Of a stretch of DNA of 64,000 nt, positions 41,091 through 54,400 are shown one piece after another (the first letter of the stretch is position 1; each line of letters opens with the position of its first letter). This stretch comes from Agelaius tricolor. Lineage: Eukaryota > Chordata > Aves > Passeriformes > Icteridae. The DNA lies in NCBI GenBank assembly GCA_023055355.1, contig JALJCS010000001.1:106904881-106968880 (forward strand). The letters are read 5' to 3'. A program made the position numbers and the translations under genes. The notes under the pieces were generated by a model. It was not told the DNA's origin and made no database searches. It saw only the letters and a program-made list of their open reading frames with translations.

Positions 41091-44000
41091 AGCAAAGAAT
41101 TTCTTTAGAGCACTTTTCTACTCTATAGGCGGATAAAAGAAATAACTTTTGTACGCTGAATAACACTTCATAATGAAAATGTCAAAAGAAGAGATCCAGT
41201 CCTCATTAAATATAGTTCTACTTGGCTGCTCTGTACTTTTAATAGAAAATGAAGAACAACTGTGTGAAATAAACTGTTGATTGGCTTTGTAGCAATATGT
41301 CAGTGATAATCCAGAAGTTTAGTGAAAGTTAATGAATAGGGATGGCTTTTGTAAGTAATGCTTTTCTTTTTGTGTTTTAAAAAGAACTAGCTGAGTCATG
41401 TCCTCATGAATTGCTTGGAGCCATGTCATTCATTGGAACATACAAATAAGGAATGAAGTATGACAGCATAAAATGTAAACATCTGTAATTGCTTGTGCAG
41501 ACAGCATGAGAATCACAGCGATTATGGTGATTACTAGAGAAGACCAGAGGTTTTTAACTGGAAAAATTGACAAGGGAACTGAAGGTAATAAATAGTATAT
41601 GGGAGAGAAAGAAAGAAAATTTGCAGAAATTTGCAGAGAAAGAAATTTGCAGAACTTTTTGAACGTCAAGTTTAAGGAGAACTTATAATTATGTAAATAT
41701 TATTTTTTTTGTGTTTTATGCCCAGCATAATGTCTTACATTTAGCATTTTTAAGCCCAGTTAGATTTTGACTTGCAACTTGATGTCCTCCTAATATTTTC
41801 TTCACTGAAAGAAGAAAAAGGGAGTTGCAATATCTAGAAAATGTTAGCTGTTTCTGTTCAGAATCTTATAATACTAAATCATTTTTTTCCAACGTTGCAT
41901 TATATTTTATTTATCTTTACTTTGAAGACAGGTGTTGTCAGAGAAGAACAGGATGAGTATCTCAACCACTCCTAAGTAGCACTTGGAAACCAAAGTTTGG
42001 CTTTATGCTTTTAGAAGACTTGAATCTAATAACTTATTGTTTTCATCCACAACTAAATATGTAGTATTCTTTTTCCTTATTTGTTGTACTCTAACAGCTT
42101 CCCATCTGCCAGTCAAAGGAGAATGTGAGTTTTCTCTATATTCTGGTTAAATAGAAGCAAAGTTTACAATAGGAGTGAGTTGTCTGTCTCTTTACAAATC
42201 AGTGTCTGAGACCTGCTGAGGAGCAGAGGTTTGCAACCTTTGGATGCCTGTGTTATGGAGGTTTGACACTTTCTCAAACATTTAAAAAAGAAAGAGGTTT
42301 TATTTTGTGCTGAGCAGTTGCTACTGGCTAGCTGAATTAGAGTGCTGACTAAGATGGATTTTGTTCTGAAATGGCCTGTGCATTGGGTATGGAGTTCCAT
42401 AAGGCATGTGGATTGCAGTCAGAGGTCTGGGTTCCTAAAGGTTCAGTGTAACAATATTGAGTATAAGAATAAAGATCTTTTTCACGGTTTCAAAAATTAT
42501 AGGAATTCAGCAAGCTGGTTGGTTGACCTGAGAGAAGTATTTAAGAGGATACAATGAATTAGTCAAGTGTCACGTTTGGAAAATTGAATCTATTCAATTC
42601 AAGAAGTGTAAAATCTCAGTTTCAGCTTCATCTAGGAACCAATGAAAATAAGATTGGAGGAAAGCAATTGCATTAAAGAAATCTTACACAACATGAAATC
42701 TTACTTAAACATGATAGCTTGTGTATAAGCTTGGAAGAACTCTTGTTTCTGTACAATGCTCTCACTTATTTTGTCGATACTATTAATGAATTATATTTTA
42801 AAAAATCAGTGTGATTTCACAGAATAGAGCAGATCAGGGAGCTGCTTGCTGCAGAAAAACTTATAGTAATATCACAGTATCACAGTGAATTTTCAATCCC
42901 AGTTCAGAATATATAGCAAAGACAGAAGAAATAATAAGGTCTTTGCTCTAGAATCCTCACAGCAAAGTGTAAAGTTGAGCAGCACTGAATGAAAGATAAA
43001 ATCTGAAGTTAATTAAATTCTATTTTACTTTTTTTTATAATATGGCAAAGTGAGAGAAGCATTCTCTCAGGGAATGCAGCTATGATTTCTGCCCTGAGTT
43101 TAAATAGATAAATTTAAATTTCTTTTTTTCTCTTATTCCTATAAGGGAATGGAAACATTTTGGTAAGCGAAATATCCAGATATATTAAATATATAAAGAA
43201 AGAGACAGAAATGCACACACCTAAAAAGTGTTTAAGATCTTCATTCAAGATTTCATAAAAAAGCTTGCAAAGTGAATGTGAGTAGAGAATTTGCAACATG
43301 TGCTAAACCCTCTAGAATAATATCTCCATTGTCTCCCATCACTTCAACTTGCTTTCATATGAGCTTTCAACTTTCTGAACACCAGGTCTGTGTGACTAGA
43401 CATGTACAGGGTCTGAAACAGTTTACTGGGAGATTTGTCCTCAGGTGGGTACTTAGTGACCTTGGTTTGTAATTCGTGGTGGAATTGGAATGCATTTTAA
43501 AAATGGTTCTTTTTTTGACAACCCTTTATTAGCAGCCAGCAATTAAATGTATTAAGAGCCCTTGTTGTTCACACTCTTTTAACCACAGAACACTAAGGGA
43601 TGTATATGTTATAATTACAATTATCCATTCTCCTTATTGTCCTGCTGAGGAATGCAACTGTAATTCTGGCAGACAGACTACACAGTTGGCTTGCTGTCCT
43701 TGGGCTGCAGATGTCTAATTGTAGGCAACCATTTCATTTCAAATGGCTCATTAAAACAGAAGACATTTAGCATTGCTAACATGAATCTGCATCTATGATT
43801 ATGCATTTAATTAGAAAAGTGCAAGCTTTTTCCCTTTGTAATCTGGATTTACTAAATTTCTTCTATGTAATCTGTTTTGGAAGAACTTGAAATTGGCTTA
43901 ATTTTTTAATCTTTTTTTGCAGTGGTTAATATCTGTGTTGTTCATATGTGAACTTGATAAGATAGAAAAACCACACTGCATATGTTTCACAAGTGTTGCA

Positions 44001-44223
44001 TTTTTGTGTTGCAATTTGAAATTTCCTTAATCTGAAAATCATTTATTCTGCCACTTTATTTGTACCTGCAGCTGAAAAAAGTTTAGGTACATGAGTATCT
44101 CTACTGCACTCACCCTGAGGAGCTACTAGTAAAGTAGCAAGGATAGATTAACCCTTCTGATAATTTCATTTTTCTTTTAATACTTTTGTAAGAAAGGTTT
44201 CCAGTATAAATAGAAAATATTAG

Positions 44224-44263
44224 AAAAATAGAAAAAGGACTCCTTGAGTCCTTTTCTGTTTTT
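44224..44263. repeat. Inverted repeat with 3-base loop
   Basis: Arms 44224-44242 and 44246-44263 pair over about 18 positions, with one bulged A and one G-T pair. The core is aaggactc / gagtcctt around loop ctt. It looks like a bacterial terminator in form only; the context is a bird intron. Confidence 0.7.
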
Positions 44264-45594
44264 GTTGAGCTCTGTATCTTATTTATTGTGCATGTATTGA
44301 TATAATGATTTTTGCTTAACATAGCTTGAACCCATTTAAATTGCATTATTGATAGAGTTTCTTACTTCTCTGTATGTTTCACATATTATTCTTATAATCC
44401 TTAGAGGTTAACTATTTTAGTAGTGTTTCAGCAAGTAAAAGTAATCAGGGGGAGAGCGGGGCAGGGTACTGTTGAGGTTGGGCAGAGAAATGCATCTGCA
44501 CTACAAGCAGAGATAATGAACTCTCATTCTCCATCCTCCCCTTCTAGAAAAGCTTTTTCTCTTGCACTTGACCTTTGTGAATCTTAATCAGTTGTTTCAA
44601 AGATCTCTAGCACCAGTGAATGTGTCCAGTATCCATTTCCTGAGGCAGTTGCCTGTCACTTTGGGGTTTCTGTGTGATCCTACCGGCAAATCTCTTCAAG
44701 ATAAGGGTTAAGAAGTTGAGCTTAAATGAACATGTGGAAGAATGTCCAAGGAAACAAGCCTCTGTACAGGTGCTAATTTCAAAATATTGCTAAAATATCT
44801 CAATAAACTATTGTGCAGTGTTTTGAAATTCAGGAGTGGAACAATCTGAACTGCTGATTGTTCAGAATATAAGAGGTCCGGACAGCAAAATAAGTTTAGG
44901 AAATACACTCATACTACATTTACTCATACTTTGAGTAGGTGTTTATGAGTTTATGGCTGATGAGGCAGTCAATGTGCATGCTAAAGCTAGTGAAATACTA
45001 CCTGTGAAATACTGTCTAACTCTCTATTGAAAATGAAAATGGTTATAAACAAAGATAGACTGGTCTCAATGGGCATTGCATCTTCAGTTTTACAAGCCTA
45101 GTTAGTTTCCACATTTCTTAAGTTATATCCTGCGTCTTCTTTTTGTTTTGCATAATCTTGAATTAAACAGGAAAACACTAAGTTTTGAGGTAAAAATGTT
45201 TTGCCCCTACTGCTTGAATTACACTAGTAAGCACAAGTGTGTTTTCTGTTCTGTCAGGTCTGTTACAATTAACATAATATGTCTTATTTATTATCCAAGT
45301 ACTTCAGATAAATGCTAAATGTGGGACATCTCCTATTCCCTTTTCCACCTCTCACAGTAAAGATTGAACGGGTTTAAGAAAACTGGAATTGCATTCAGCT
45401 ACTCTTTTTTTGTGATACTATCTTTATGATATTTTTGATCTGTTGCTTCTCATTTGTATATCTGAAATCACCCTTTAGATAAAGCAACAACATACTTTCA
45501 ATCCTTTTAGAAAAAGAATTGCTGAAGCTTGCCTAAAGAACCATTTGCTTAGCAGAAAAGGGAATCCATATTTGTGCATCACCACCGCTGTGAG

Positions 45595-45632
45595 TGTGTA
45601 GTAGTGTGTACTGTGTGTAGTAGCGTGTACTG
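45595..45632 (+). repeat. 19-bp tandem duplication
   Basis: Two adjacent copies, 45595-45613 and 45614-45632, of tgtgtagtagYgtgtactg, differing only at the Y position (T, then C). The second copy runs into the inverted repeat at 45628. Confidence 0.9.
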
Positions 45633-45675
45633 TGCTACTTTTAGAAGTAGTCTAACTTCTAAAAGTAGCACAGTA
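45628..45675. repeat. Perfect 21-bp inverted repeat, 6-base spacer
   Basis: Arms 45628-45648 and 45655-45675 are exact reverse complements (core gtgctacttttagaagt), separated by agtcta. As RNA this would be a perfect 21-bp hairpin. No neighbouring element explains it. Confidence 0.95.
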
Positions 45676-48600
45676 ATATCCAATGAAGCAGTTTACTCCC
45701 TTGGACTTAACTTGGGTGGATTAGAGTTTGGTATAATTATATAATGATAATTTGATTTGTTTCATAGAAATTGCATAGTACAGTTTCCACTCAGATCTTG
45801 GGTTTTTATAAGATGAAGTGCTTGAAATCTGTCAAGAGAATTTTACTCCAAGAAGGGTATGCAGCATAAGCTACAACTCTAAGCTTCCTCTAATCTCAGG
45901 ATATCCAGAGGAATCATAATTTTTAATTTATGGCTCTCTTAGTAGTTTTTAGATGGCTGAAGTTATAGAAATGAATTCTATAACAATTTGTTCTGTAAAG
46001 TTACAGTTCACTGGGATGAAATTTTTAAAAGGCAGTACGCTTGGAAAATATTCATGCACAAAGCCACGTGTATTATGTACATCCAAATAATAGCTCTGAA
46101 ATGCTCATAAATGTGTATGTAAACAGGTGTTCAGTCTCTAAGAGGTTTTTTCATATATTACTGCTCTCTAAGGATAATTTGATGGCTCAGTTTCCTATTT
46201 TTTTCATCTTCAGAATGTAAACTATCTTGAAAAGCAGTGTCTCAGCAGATCTCTTGTGCCAGTCATGCACAAGGAAAAGAGACTGGAGTCTCAGCACATA
46301 CTCCCTTCTTTAGCAGCAGTGATTAGATAGTCTCTCATGTAGTTTGCATCTTGAAAGATACTTCCATTTCATATTTTTTCCCTAATGCTAATCCTTTAAG
46401 AATAAAGAGCAGTGCACAACTGTCAGTTTTAGTGAGTTGGATTTGTTTGAGCAAGATAACAGTTCCCAGAGGAATGTGAGCATGTGGTGGAGTGCTTTGC
46501 AATCTTGCTTTTCTTCCCAGAGAGCTTTCTTGACTTGGCCTTGCTGCTGCTGTTTATTTCCCTGAGGAACATCTGTGAGAGGAACTGCATTTGTCTCTGA
46601 AGTACAGAACTGCTTCCTGGTCTTGTTTTTCCCACCTTTCATTTTTCAAACAAACATCTACTTTCCAAATTCTTTCAGTTGTGTTAATACTGTACAGTGC
46701 TTAATGGATTGTGGCAGAGAGAGCGACTTTCTCAGAATTTTAATACATAGCTATTTATACAACAGTAGCTCATCCAAGGACAATACAGTGATGGTGTTTT
46801 ACTAGTAATTTAATCTGATCATTTTGTTCAGATTTTAACAAACTGAAATAATGTTAAATGCCCTTTTTTTTTTTTAATTTGTAATGAAAAAATAATGCCA
46901 CTTGCTTCTCAGATTTAAACATAATGTGTTTAAGCTTCATGGACTTAGAGAAAGAAATTACTAGATTCACTCTAGAGGCAATTTTTATCATTTCCAGGGA
47001 AAGATAGTGGAGAAAACCATTTTGTGATGAAGAGCTGTACATAGAAACACTGTCCAAGGTCTAAGCTAAGAATATTGATAGAAAACATTTATAAGTTACT
47101 GCTCTAATTGTGAGCAGCCTCTCTTTTCAAGACTGCAGGTAGAATCAGGGTAATTAATGATATCATATATTCCTTTAATGTTGCTCTAATTTCTCTTCTG
47201 CAATACTGTATCTTTTCTGACATTTGTTGATCCAGAAAATTCTGTCCCTTGTACAGTGGCATTAAAATGGAGTGTCTTTGCCTTGTTTCTGACGTATTGG
47301 CATCTTGTGAAATGATATTCTTTTTATTAAAGTAAGTCCACAATTATTCCATGTCATGTTAAATAAGAATAATCATATATAACTGCTTTATTATTAGCTA
47401 CAATAATAAAGTTGAGCTCTGGCAGTTGACCAAGAAGCAATTAAACTTTTTGGGGGGTTCAGATAATATTTTGTTACCTGATTGGCAACACTTTTTATAC
47501 AGAAATACTAATGTTACTTTAAGAGAAAAAGTGGACTTCTGTCTGCGTTCCATTTCCTGAATCCCAGGCTTTTGCTGGGCGTCCCAAGAGCATTCATGTC
47601 ACCTATTTACAATATAGATATTAACAGGGTTAACAGTTTTCTCTGAGAATAGGAGGCAAGGATTCTCATGTAGATGATGCATTATTCTCTCTCTAGGTGT
47701 ACAGACTAAACCCTTTTTCTTTAACTTCTGTTATGAGCTTGTGTTTTACAAATTTTTAGACTCGGTTCTGAATGACTTGCATTCTGTCTTGTTAGTTTCT
47801 ACTATTTAGCACAGGGGAAATGTGACATAGCACTCTAGAGCTAAAGCACTTTTATTTTGGGTGTTAGTGATATCCCTCAGTACAACATCTTTATTTATTT
47901 GCAAATATAATGTAAGTTCATGATTTCCACTACTATTTTCAGTTCTCTGACTTCCATTTGCTGTCTTTGTGTTGCTCTGTAAGTTATAGCAGGCTTGTTG
48001 CTGTGATAGCCTTACTGCCTATTGATTTAAAGATTCTTTAATTGAAAAATATTCAGCAAACACACTTTCAATTTACTGTTTTGCCCAACTAGGTTTAGAT
48101 GCCAGAGGCTCATTTGCAGCAGTTGAAGGTTAAAGATTTAAAAGTAAAGTTGCATATCACCTAGGTATACTACAGTTATATGCAGGGTTTTCACCAAGGA
48201 CTTGTCATACATCTTACATAGCCTGCAGGCTAAAAATGTGTGTCTGTGCCTTTGTGTCTGCATGTCTAACCACAGGAAAGGAAAAGGCAAAAAATCAATG
48301 ATCTCAAAATTAATTAAAATCAGGAAGACTTCCCCCTGCTGACAGGATATTTAGGATGAAAATAATTAAATAAGCTATTGTGGCAAATGCAGTATTGATC
48401 GCTCACCAAGAGAAGCTCCTTGAAGACTTAGATGAAGATTGATAACTGGTTTTTAACAGTTAGAGCCAAAGGCAACCATTTCCATCTTCAATTCTTATGC
48501 ATTTGTGCAGTCTGACAAATGACTCCCAAACCAACCTTCTATTGACCACTATAAAAAGCTATTATCTTCTATAAATAAATTGCATACACACTTTGCTTCT

Positions 48601-51350
48601 CCATTCTTCATATTTGTAGCATTGGAAATGCTTTATTATTTTTCCTTTCTTCATACTTTAAATGAGTAGCCACCATCCTTTCAGGGCAGAAAGTTTTTAT
48701 TTGCTTGTTTCAAATCAAAGGTGGGGTTTTTTTGAGTAAACAGGGTCAGGATTTGCAAACTTGAGTTAGACATGGTGTAAAGATCAGACTAATATTTTCA
48801 GAATAGTAACAAAAGAGATCACACCTGAAGACGGCACCAGATTTTCTCAAGTGATCAATGGAATTTAGTTATGGCATGGCTACAATAACAAATGAAAAGG
48901 CCCATTGGAGGCAACCTCAAGCAAAGCTGTTGGTGCCAAGAACCTGACACTTCTTATTTCACACTCTTCTATTTCCAGCTACTTTGCTTCCAGACTCTTG
49001 CTAGTCCATTCCTTTGGACAAAGCCAATTAGCAGATGGAGCACGTAAAGTACAGCTCTCAATCACATCTTGCAGTGAATTTTGTTTTAAGAGAGCCTATG
49101 CATTATGAGACCTCTTCATGATGTGCGCCAGAGCACTGCTCTGTGGTGTTGCACATCAGGAGACTCACTTCAAAAGTTCACTGCTGTTCAAAAGTAAAAT
49201 CTGGGGCAAGTATTTCACAGTAAGGAAGCCTTCAAAAATTATTGTGAGAACAAATCTTAATGAGAGGGAAATGAGTGGGCAAGTGTTGTTTTTGTTTTGG
49301 TGACAGACTAAAGCAAAAATAGACATAGAAAAAGCTATATAGAGAATGTAAGTAATATAGATTTAATACTTGTTTAAAATATCAAAACAAGTCTGTTAAA
49401 AGCATTTTGTTTCAATCAAATTAATTTAACTAAATGCTTATGTAAGTAGACTCTTATAGATCAACTTCTTTGTGAAAACACACTTGCAAGAGGAAAGCTC
49501 TTCCACATAATTTAGAAAGTGAGCAGTTCTATGGAAAAATAATATGAAGTTATGAGAATTGAGAAGTGATTAAAAGGTGCTTCCTACCTATGCGTTGGCA
49601 GTCTTGTCCTACTAATGGCTCTGGTGGCAAATTTCACTGTTCCTGTGTCAGTTCTTAGTGAACTAGAGCTCTGTGAGATTGAGGTTCTTAAGTTACTACA
49701 CTGTACGGATGGACTGGTTCTTCTCAGATATTTCAATATAAAGAACTCATGCAGAGCTAATTCTCTGCAGAAATAATTCTCTGACATTGCTTTCTTTCTG
49801 ACAAATTGGAAATAGTTGTACCTCCTTGAAACTGAAAGGCTTTTTTGTGATTTTTATAACTGGATAATTTTTTGTTGAACTTTTAATTAAATATTAGATT
49901 AAAAATTGTAAAGAAATCAACTGCTAATAACTTTGAGACTTTAAAATAGCTACCTTTTGAGCTTTAGATTACTCAGGCCTTCCCAATTTCATTAGAATAG
50001 AAGATGAAATAGATAATCACATTAAAAGGAAGAAACTACTGTCTTGCAGATATCATTTGTGTGCTGCCTGCTGCCTTGACCTATTCATGACCACTCAGGA
50101 AAGGTTTTTCTAAACAGCCATGACATTTACTGCACTCCATGATATCTGGAAATTTTTTATCAAGGGCCAAAGTTAACATTTTAAATTAAGAGCATCAGGA
50201 AAAACAATTTTCCTTCTATGAATATGCATCATTCCACTGTCCATGAAAATTTTGATAGGAACTACAAGATGAAGAAAATAAGATGATAAAATTTTTAACT
50301 TGATTGAGTTTATTTCTGTGTAGGAGTCTTTGCGCAACAGCCTGTTTGGATAAGACCATAACATTAGGCATCTAGGTGAAACATGATCCTTTGTGATTTT
50401 AATTTTGTGACACAATATTTTGAGTTTGCTCTCTGTCCAGGGAGCATAAAAATATTGTATTATTTCCTTCAAATTTTCCACACCTGATCAATAATCTCTT
50501 CCATTTAGTTTTATATACAGGACTATTAGTCCAATGTATTGCTTTATCTGTCAAAGGCCATTTATTTAGGAGAGTTGTTTGTGAGTATGAATGAGAGAAC
50601 TAGGATTCCTTGTGGTACTGAGGTTAAATACTTCTGTATTTCCTTGATTTTCTTTCTCTTTCTCTTCTTTTTTGTTTCTTACAGTCTGCAATTTCAGACA
50701 TAGACAATGTTCTGACAAAATAAGATAAATGGTATGAAAAATATGTTTTTAAATCTTGCCCAAGCATAGTTAAGAGGTACATGTACATTTCAGGAAAAAT
50801 AAGTTCTCACCAGATTAGTCAGAGACATGCAAAGAAGTTCTTACAAATTCTGCATAAGCTTGGGCACATTTTTATTTTTAAATGTAGATTTAGATGCAAT
50901 GAAGTAATTTGACTGTTACCCTGATGGATGGAATCCTGATGGAGTATTGAAAAAAGCTGGAAGAATATTCAGTTTTTCAATTCCTATTTTTGGTTTAGTA
51001 ATTATGAAAATTATATACTATCAGTTGGCTTTACGATATAAATATCCCTTTGAAAGTGAACTGTGCTTAGGGAGTTCCAAAATTTTCAGGATGGATCACT
51101 GTGAATTTGAATTCTGTACATTGCTACAAATTTTATTGAATGTACCAAGTTTCAAATATATATGAAAAAAACCCCTGATCACTAGGAAGTGGTTCTTATG
51201 TTCATCAAAAGAGCATCTGTGTCTAACATGATAGCAATATCAGTCTGATTTCTGATTAACAAGCTTGTATTCCTTCTAGCACTGAATCACTACAAGTGAA
51301 TTGTAAGTTTTGAGAAGTTCATAAACATAAACTCAACACAACAATTTTTC

Positions 51351-51405
51351 CTTTTTCTTTTCTTTCTTTTCTTAACATTTTTTCTTCTTTTTTCTTTTCT
51401 TACTT
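51351..51405 (+). repeat. Pyrimidine-rich low-complexity tract
   Basis: Mostly T with C interruptions (tttctttctttt-like units). No gene is associated with it. Confidence 0.75.
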
Positions 51406-54400
51406 TATCTGTATACCCTTATTTTTAATGCACTTTTAATGTCTGTGTGCTTTGCTATTCAAGCATATCTAAGTACTAAAATTTCAAATAAGCTTTCATT
51501 GTCAAGACACCTCTCTTCATTAGCCATGGAGGATCCCATTAAAACTTACTCAGCTTTGCTTGAACCACCACCATTTGAAGCTGTTCTTAAATTTGGTAAA
51601 TTTTTGTGAGCCTATATATTAGAATAATAGTCAATGATAGCTGCTTTTGTGAGGGCAATTGTAGAAGATAGCCCAGAAAAGTAGTGTCACAAAACAGAAT
51701 GCAGATTTTCAATAACTGAATAAACTGCCCTACTGTAAGCAGATTCTGATAGAAATGAAATGTGTCTAATGCAAATATGTCAATGTATTTAATTGTGTCT
51801 AGTCCGTGAAGCTGGAATCAGCAATTTATGGGAATCTGATTACTAGAACTAGCATCATAACATGAAAAAAATGTTTTTTTCTAAAATAAATACTAATTAA
51901 TGGAGAACTTCATTGAAATGAAAAAGTAATTATACAGTGAAAGGCAGTTGGTGGAGGCACACTGGCAAAGAAAAAAAAGAGTAATATTGCAAGATCAGTT
52001 TGATTTTCTGTAATCTGTCTAGACTATCATTTGCATATAACAGACAAGTTGATCAAAGATTTATGAAAAAGGCAATGAAGAATCTAAAAATAGAAATGCT
52101 TCTCAAATGAAACAGAACAAAACCAAAAAAACTCCAAACCTCTAAACAATCTCAAAGACAAAAAATCCCTACACAAAATATCTACTTTTAAAATCTAAAA
52201 AAAGATTGATTTTGTAAATCACAGGCCAGCAGTGTATCTTTTAATACCTTTTTCTTTAGGTATTACTGATTTTAAGGGGAAGTTAGTTCAAAAGAAAAAA
52301 ACATTACTTATTTAGAACAGAGCCATAGGACATAAATTAATAAAATAATTATGAAAGACTGGCATAAAGCAGAATTCTATTTTGAAATAATTGTATATTC
52401 TTTCATGGATTACTTATGTTTTATACTGCTTAACAATTTGTTTTCTCCTGCAAACCTGAAGTTTGCAATGCTGTACATATAATCATCTTTTTTACTGAAG
52501 ATAATTAAGTCAGTATCATTAGCCCTTTGTAAAAGAAGAGAAATTTAAAGCAGGAGAAGGACATTTATTATGAATACTCATAACTCTTTTATCTGCATGC
52601 AAAATCACCAATATACATTTATTTTTTGTCATTTTACCTTCCAAATTTGAAGATGTGAAAGGTCTGAAATCCTTAAACAGTGTACTATTTTTACAGGATA
52701 CAAAAATAGAAGATTTAGAGATTCACTCTTTGGAATGTGTGGGGTTTTCTCTCTATTTTTGATCAGATTTACATTTAATCTCTGTGTTATACTAGCTTTA
52801 TGCCTCTCATTTCCATTGCCAGGTGTACTTTCTTGTTGCATGTGGGTACAAAGGTATTCACTGTGCATGCTGAGTAAGACCTTTCTGTAATTAGTTATGA
52901 ATTGCTCATGCAGAAGGACTTTTCATGGGGTGTGATAAGTCTTGAATGCTGAGCTAATATAATAGTAGCAGACAGGTCTTTATTGTGGATGTGGTTGATG
53001 GAGTTGCAGTGATCACAATCATATTGATTTTTTGAATTTGAGAACAGATGAAAGGAAATAGACTACCAAAGACTAAATAATGACCCATTGTTCCTTGTAA
53101 TTAGGTTTTTGCTATCTGTCCCTAAGGTATATAAGACTGTAATGGGGTATTTTTTGGAAAAAAAAAAAAAAAATTATAGCTGATACCATAATTTCTGAAG
53201 TTCAGAAGGAAGGTTGAGAAAGTAGTTCAGAATATCTTTGATCTGGAAATGTTCCATTCATTTTTAAGTACGTGTAGAAACTTATATATATATAAAACTA
53301 TAGAACTTAAATAAAAACATCATAACATCTTGTTCCTAATTGTATATTATAGGCACGTTCTGCAAAGGTTTATGCAATCAGTTGACTTTTGTTATTGCAA
53401 GCAATACACCGAAGGTAATTTTATTCTTGAATTAGTAGAGTTTATGACATGATGAGACATCTACAGGATCAAATCACAGAAAATAGAATATCTAAGAAAT
53501 ACATTTCAAAAAAATATAATTAGAAACATATTTTTTTAGTTCCGTCTCCTCCCGCCCTGCTCCAAATTGCCATTCCATTAGTGTTTATTCCATTATTCCA
53601 GATAAATGCAGATCACCATATAGGTTGAATGATTTAAGGTGTGGCTTCAGAGGGGCTTCTGTCCCAGCTCAGGTGGTGTGAGTAGCTGCTCAGACAGAGA
53701 GGTTTCCTTAAGATTTCTAATTACCTTAAATGAAATTTTCTTTCATAATTCAGGTTTTGGCTCTTGCTTCACAAGAATGACAATGTGTCCTTGTCAGAAA
53801 AAATAACTCAAAATTCCTATTCACTTCAGGTTATATTCCTAGTCTTTAACATTTTATTTGGTAAAATTAAATTCTGGTATTAATCAAAGATCAAGCAGAT
53901 GAGAGAAATACTTCTGCTGTTGTTATTTCAGGGAAATGTGTTTAAGCTACTTGCTGAACAGATTTTCTGTGTCTATTCCTGACAAAATATCAATTCTCTG
54001 AAAGTTTCACCTGCAATGAGTTAAAATCAAGCTGCAACAAGTGGCTACCCACCTAACTAATTTTCATATACTTCCAATTTCTTAACACCTAAGTATTCTA
54101 TTCAATGACATTACTATCCAAGAATGTTCTGAGAGATGTTCTACCACTTCAAACTTTTATATCAGGTAATATGTGCTTATTCTGCCAATAAAAGAATGTA
54201 TATTCTTTCCTATATAATGACAATGTGATAACAAGAAATGTGGAAACCATATCCCTATCATTTGGAATGTTTTTCCTATTCCTTCATCCTCTTGGCATTT
54301 TCTAAAAATTTGTCTCTGTTCATGTTCCACTTTGCTATTTCAATTCAAATTGTACATCAAACTAGAAGGCATTGAGGCAAAAGAGGAAATCCTTTCTTTT

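Noticed and set aside
44224..44263. Hairpin resembling a rho-independent terminator
   Set aside because: The window is a vertebrate intron, so a bacterial terminator has no meaning here. It is kept only as an inverted repeat.
45628..45675. microRNA precursor
   Set aside because: The paired region is only 21 bp with no pairing in the flanks. A typical precursor stem is longer and imperfect.
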